From positions 1-64,000 of the forward strand of contig JAUIRK010000141.1 of the NCBI GenBank assembly GCA_030549495.1: a stretch of DNA of 64,000 nt, read 5' to 3'. A program made the position numbers and the translations under genes. This DNA comes from Nectonema munidae (Eukaryota; Nematomorpha; Nectonematoida; Nectonematidae). Below are positions 59,591 through 64,000 of the stretch, piece after piece. Position 1 is the first letter of the stretch; the number at the start of each line of letters is the position of its first letter. Below the pieces are notes generated by a model. The model was not told the DNA's origin. It saw nothing but the letters and a program-made list of their open reading frames with translations, and searched no databases.

Positions 59591-60866
59591 TAATTAATGT
59601 ATTAATTTATTTTTTTAAATTTACTAAGATAGTTTTATATAAATTACATCTAGAATTTTAAAGAAATAAACTACTTCAAAAAATGTATAGTTTGATTTAC
59701 GTCACAATAGACAATAATTGCTTAAAAAAATTTTGATTGGAGGAACAATAAAGTAAAAAATTACCCTTAATTATTTACAAATAGTTCTTTATAGATGTTA
59801 AAATAAAGTATATACTTCTAGGTAAATTGCAATTATTGCGTGGCGATTTACGTTCAATTTAAATTATGATAAAACAATTAACTTAAAAAGAGAGAAGACT
59901 ATCAAAATTGGAGGAAACACTTCTTATGTTAAAATTAAGGATTTTTTTGAAAAAGCTAGAATAAGAGAAATATTATATCCTAAGTGGAAAATATGTACAA
60001 TTATGAAAATAGCAAAATTGACTTGTAACGGTCTATAAACATTTGCTGAAAAATAATGACAATTGGGAGGTGTAGAATCAATAATCTAACGCTGTCAAAT
60101 AAAGATTTTGGTATTAACCTTTTTTATTGACATATTTAGCAAGTTCATTAAAGAGACGATGTGATTAAAGCTAATATTATTGAATGTCTTCATTTTTATA
60201 GATATAGAAAATATATATCTTCATTAAAATAGTATATTGGATCCAGAATAAAATAGCCCAACGTTGAAATTCTTCTTTACACAAGTGTATTATTATAGTC
60301 TGTATATAATCGCAAAGGAAATTTATAAATCTTTTTAAACTTTGTAAATTAATGTTTCGATTTTAAATTTATAAGTAGTTATATTTTATTTTTAGTTGTC
60401 AGTATCGCATCCACGGTAAGAATAAACTTCCATAGCTGGAATATTATATAGCAAATATTTTTGCTTAAATTGTTCTGAATTTTGTTGATTAAAACAATAA
60501 TTTAGAGATAAAAAAATTATAAATAGGATAAAGAAGAATTATTTAAATTTTGTAATACCACCATTTCTAAATTAAAACGCAAAATTAAGAAATTTATTTT
60601 TTGAAATAATAAAAATTTTAATTACCAAAGACCTGAAATTTAACGTAGATATTTTTGTAAATTTGATAATGAGAAAAAATTTATATATTTGAAATAAAAC
60701 ATTTCACACACACACACGCATACACATACACGCACATTATTATTGTACATTCCACCTCATTTAGTCACTCTTTATACATATGTTAATATGCATAGGTATA
60801 TATATAAATAATCATTTCTAAATCAAGACACCAATTATATAAACTTATTTTCTTCAAATCTTACTT
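59591..60866. other. gene-free A+T-rich stretch
   Basis: No gene or repeat apart from a CA-type microsatellite at about 60708-60738. Confidence 0.5.
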
Positions 60867-60980
60867 TTAACACATTTACGACCAATGTTTCCAAATCGAA
60901 CGCAGACGAATTCCTAATTTAAAAGGAATTAAATAGGAATTACTAAAGTCGTCAGCTTTGCTTGGTCTTAAATGGGTTAA
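60867..60980. mobile_element. tiny piggyBac-type MITE, 106 bp, flanked by TTAA
   Basis: TTAA at 60867-60870 and at 60977-60980 flank a 106-bp segment. The left end is CACATTTACGACCAA and the right end, reverse complemented, is CCCATTTAAGACCAA, 13 of 15 identical. TTAA flanks with a C.CATTT..GACC end are typical of piggyBac-derived non-autonomous elements. Its ends differ from those of the 38.9-kb element, so another piggyBac would have mobilised it. Confidence 0.68.
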
Positions 60981-62320
60981 TATAATGTAGTCATCTCAGC
61001 GCTCTCATTCGCCTTATGAAAACCTTGCAAGTTGATTCTTTGATTTTTGGTTTTCTTATATTTACCTTATTTTGTGTCAGTTATACATGATACGTAATTG
61101 TTCGATTTTCATACAGTAATCTTAGCTTATTTCCTTCATATATTATCAATTTGTGAATAAATCTTTTCTTTCTTTCTTTCTTATTCGAAACAAAATTTAT
61201 GTAATGTAAAATATAAATATGTATAATATAGTAATTTTTTTTAAGAATCTATAAAATATCGAAATTATTTAAGTATTTTTTCTTTTGTACTGTAGTGTAG
61301 AGAAAAATAAAAATTCGGTGTCATAAATAGGCCCATTTTTTTCAAAAAAATAAAAAGTATAATTTCTCATTAACTTAAAAGTCAAAAAATTTTTTAGGTA
61401 AAACATGTGGGATATTTAGAAAAAAATTCTGAACTTCATCACTGTGTTTCTTTGGTTCTATTTGTTATTATTTTAATTACCCATTATTCAAAACTGCTCT
61501 TGGAAAAAAATAAAGAAAAAAATATCTCAATAAAAAAAAGTTTTTCTCTTCCTTTTTGAACTTAATTTCATAAATTAATATAAGATCATTTGTTCATTAT
61601 TTATATTTTATCTCAATAAGCAATGTTCATTACATTGTGTGTAAAATGTGGATTCCCTGCTTTATTTTATTTATAATTGCATTTTTTTTCCTCAACTAAA
61701 TTTGATTTATTGTAATAATTCAAATCGTTACAATAACCTATCCAGATTTGTACACATAATAATAATAAATTTGCTTTCTTTCATTAGCTTATTAAAATCC
61801 ATATTTTCAAAGTTGATTATTTGTACAATTTGAAAATGTTATTGTTTTATTCTAATTTTTTAATAAACTTTTACAAATAAATTTAATGAAATAGGTTTTA
61901 TTTAATTATAAATTCCACAATTTTCTTTTAGTTTATTCGTTATCTTCCAAAGTACAGTTTGTTCAAAAGTAAAGGCTTACTGAAAAATAACGTCTGTAAA
62001 ATAAAACATCAGCTTAAATAATTTGCCATTTTATTCTAAGTATAAACGATTGTTGAGACACTGTTTTAAAATAAACTCTAATAATTTTAAATAGAATCTT
62101 TGTTGCTTTCTTTGCTGATTTTATAACTAAATTTATCAATTTTTTATATTGTTTATTTAGATATTCATTAGAATATCATTCACCATGTTTTTTTATATAG
62201 AAGAAAAGAAGAAAAGAATTTATTCGCAACAAAAATCAACATGATAGCACACAAAGTACATTATAGTAAAATAAAATATTGAAATTTGATATAAAAATCT
62301 CTTTTTATATTTGAGAGCAG
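60981..62320. other. gene-free A+T-rich stretch
   Basis: Homopolymer-rich sequence. No recognisable coding, RNA or repeat feature. Confidence 0.5.
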
Positions 62321-62376
62321 GAGCTTCTAAAGGCCAGAAAGCCGCTGGAAAGAAAACAACCCAAACATTACGTTAG
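62321..62376. other. exon-like patch, strand and gene unassigned
   Basis: A short patch richer in G+C than its surroundings. On the + strand, after TTGAGAGCAG, it reads ASKGQKAAGKKTTQTLR and then a stop, like the Lys-rich tail of a small basic protein. On the minus strand, a strong acceptor (GTTGTTTTCTTTCCAG) opens a frame reading AFWPLEAPALKYKK. Either could be a terminal exon; only one can be right, and it may be neither. Confidence 0.25.
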
Positions 62377-62839
62377 TAATATAAATAATTTAAATTAAAA
62401 TTTTATAACCAATATCTGATTTATCTTTATTTAATGCATTATTGAGAACTACACTAGAACGCCCGTAAAAAATGATTACACTTTAACGCCTCTTAGGATC
62501 AAATTGACCTTTTAAAAAAATTAGAAAATATACACTTTAGTGCTTTATATTTTTACTTAATTGCTAACTAGCCATATGAATAATAGAAATTGGAATAATA
62601 ATTGGAATTTTATTTGTTCTTATAATTTTTATGTATCTAAGATGTGTAAAAACTTTAAATAATAAAAATAAATGTTTATTTTTTTATAGCTGTATAAATT
62701 TGGAAAAAAAACTTTATTGATCAAACATCAATTAAAGTGAAATTAATTTATACAAATTTTTAGCAAATAAACTTTTTTTATCTTTATGCACTTCCCACAT
62801 ACTATTTTTTACACTTATCACACAGTTGAGCCTCAATGG
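62377..62839. other. gene-free A+T-rich stretch
   Basis: No feature recognised. Confidence 0.5.
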
Positions 62840-62950
62840 TTGTTAGGATGTACCTCTCAGCTTAACAGTTGAAGGTCTCTCAGCTTAACAGTTGAAGGCA
62901 TAATGCGAGCATATAGCCTTACGGCCAAAGTGCTTTGATATCTCCAACCA
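62840..62950. repeat. short G+C-richer repeat with a 22-bp direct duplication
   Basis: CTCTCAGCTTAACAGTTGAA occurs twice back to back (about 62854-62875 and 62877-62898). GCATAATGCGAGCATATAGC and GGCCAAAGTGCTTTGATATC follow. The base composition contrasts with the flanks, so it may be a fragment of a dispersed repeat such as a SINE, but no Pol III boxes are clear. Confidence 0.45.
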
Positions 62951-62999
62951 ACCAACTTATCACACTTGTTTACTTTACAATTGGATTTTATTTGACAAT

Positions 63000-64000
63000 T
63001 TTTTTTGCATCATTACTTGTACTTGAATGTAGTTTTTCAGCGGTATTTTTGCCATTTTCAAATGAAATATGAGCTTCAACTAACTCTTCTGCCAACTTCT
63101 GTATGAAATCTCTTCTTGGAAATTTGGATTTGCACGTTTCATTATAAAGAATTGTTGCGTTTATTGCTGTCAGATCAAGTAAATTATAAAAGATGTGTAT
63201 TGGCCATCTTCTTTAAGCTGCTTTTACATTAAATTTTCTTGTATTTGGTATAATACATCCACACTGTATTTTGTTTGATTGTAAAAATCAACAGTGTTCG
63301 GTATATATTTTGTATCTGAGCTTGAAACAACATTTTTGTGTAAACTACTTAGTAAAAGAACATTTTTGTTTCTTCTATCACGATAAAATGTCAATCTTAT
63401 GTCTTCATTTTCAAAGGCTATTGTATGATAAAGGACAGGTCGAAGATTTTTCAATGACATGGGAACTTCTCTTCTTGCTTTATTTAAAGTACCAACAGTT
63501 GTTATCTTCTTTTTTTTCAACTCTTTTGCTAATTTCAAAGAAGTGAAAAAGTTATCTTACGTAATATTTCTACCGCTGTTCAGAAAAGGATTCAAAAGAT
63601 TAATTACCACATTTTCGGATATAAGTGTTTGACGATTTTTTTCTCGGCCCAAATATGGAAAACCGTTCAAAAGATTTTTAGTTTTAACGTCAACAAGAAG
63701 CCATATTTTTTGTCCATACTTATCAGGTTTAGAGGGTATAAACTGAGTAAAAGGAAATCTTGTTTTACTTGGAAATATCTGTTCGTTGATGCAAAGAAAC
63801 TCATAAGGAACAAAAATTTTTTGGCAATTCGAAACAAAACGATACCATAATTCAGAAATTGCTGCAAATGTATCCGTTTCTAAGCGGAGAGACCGATTGC
63901 AAAACTCATTATTGCAATAAAAGTGTAAAAATTTTAAGTTTTCATATCGATATAAGAAAAATTGCACTTTATTAAAAAAATATTGGTCTTATAAAGCAAT
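63000..64000 (-). pseudogene. piggyBac transposase relic 4, running off the window edge
   Basis: Minus-strand frames give LETDTFAAISELWYRFVSNC (63870-63820), EFLCINEQIFPSKTRF (63800-63755), PDKYGQKIWLLVDVKTKNLL, NGFPYLGREKNRQ, NVVINLLNPFLNSGRNIT, then DNFFTSLKLAKELKKKKIT after a stop, NKNVLLLSSLHKNV, FYNQTKYSVDVL, and RRWPIHIFYNLLDLTAINA (about 63215-63160). This covers the three catalytic blocks. The first position is Asn (CINEQ, codon 63787-63785) where Asp is expected; the second and third Asp remain. A stop and a frame change also break it. The N-terminus lies beyond 64000. Confidence 0.85.

Overview
The window reads as nuclear DNA of a metazoan, most likely an arthropod. The flanks are very A+T-rich, coding sequence is split by spliceosomal introns (several under 100 bp), and piggyBac, Mutator-like (MULE), hAT and LINE remnants are dense. 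The mix would suit a crustacean such as a copepod or sea louse, but that is inference; nothing here identifies a species. No bacterial, CRISPR, rRNA or intact tRNA genes were seen.

Layout. 1-4600: non-coding DNA with hAT scraps, a small inverted-repeat element and a diverged 293-bp duplication. 4604-30471: about 26 kb of tandem satellite (31-bp basic unit, T-poor on the + strand), interrupted by copies of one A+T-rich 'core' at 5401, 10246, 16407, 24573 and 30472. Core plus satellite forms a higher-order unit of variable length (about 4.8, 6.2, 8.2 and 5.9 kb). The last core is cut off by the long terminal inverted repeat of a 5.6-kb MULE (30839-36416) with a decayed transposase. 36530-38303: LINE pieces on the minus strand. 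38856-42523: a structurally complete piggyBac transposon, with perfect 15-bp inverted ends, TTAA on both sides and a two-exon transposase open throughout, but with the first catalytic Asp replaced by Tyr. 43960-45010: a second, decayed piggyBac.

45412-55811 (minus): the one clear host gene, a homologue of TMEM209, a nuclear-envelope membrane protein. I reconstructed nine exons by canonical splice sites and consistent phase; together they give 520 in-frame codons including the stop. Only the first coding exon is missing. Its large introns hold a piggyBac relic, a MULE relic and a relic of an unclassified Cys-rich multicopy protein family.

55812-64000: hAT relics, two small inverted-repeat elements (one flanked by TTAA), microsatellites, one unassigned exon-like patch, and a fourth piggyBac running off the right edge. 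The window is one conserved gene and one live-looking transposon in a landscape of satellite and transposon debris. The many Cys/Leu-rich open frames inside the satellite are composition artefacts and are not annotated as genes.
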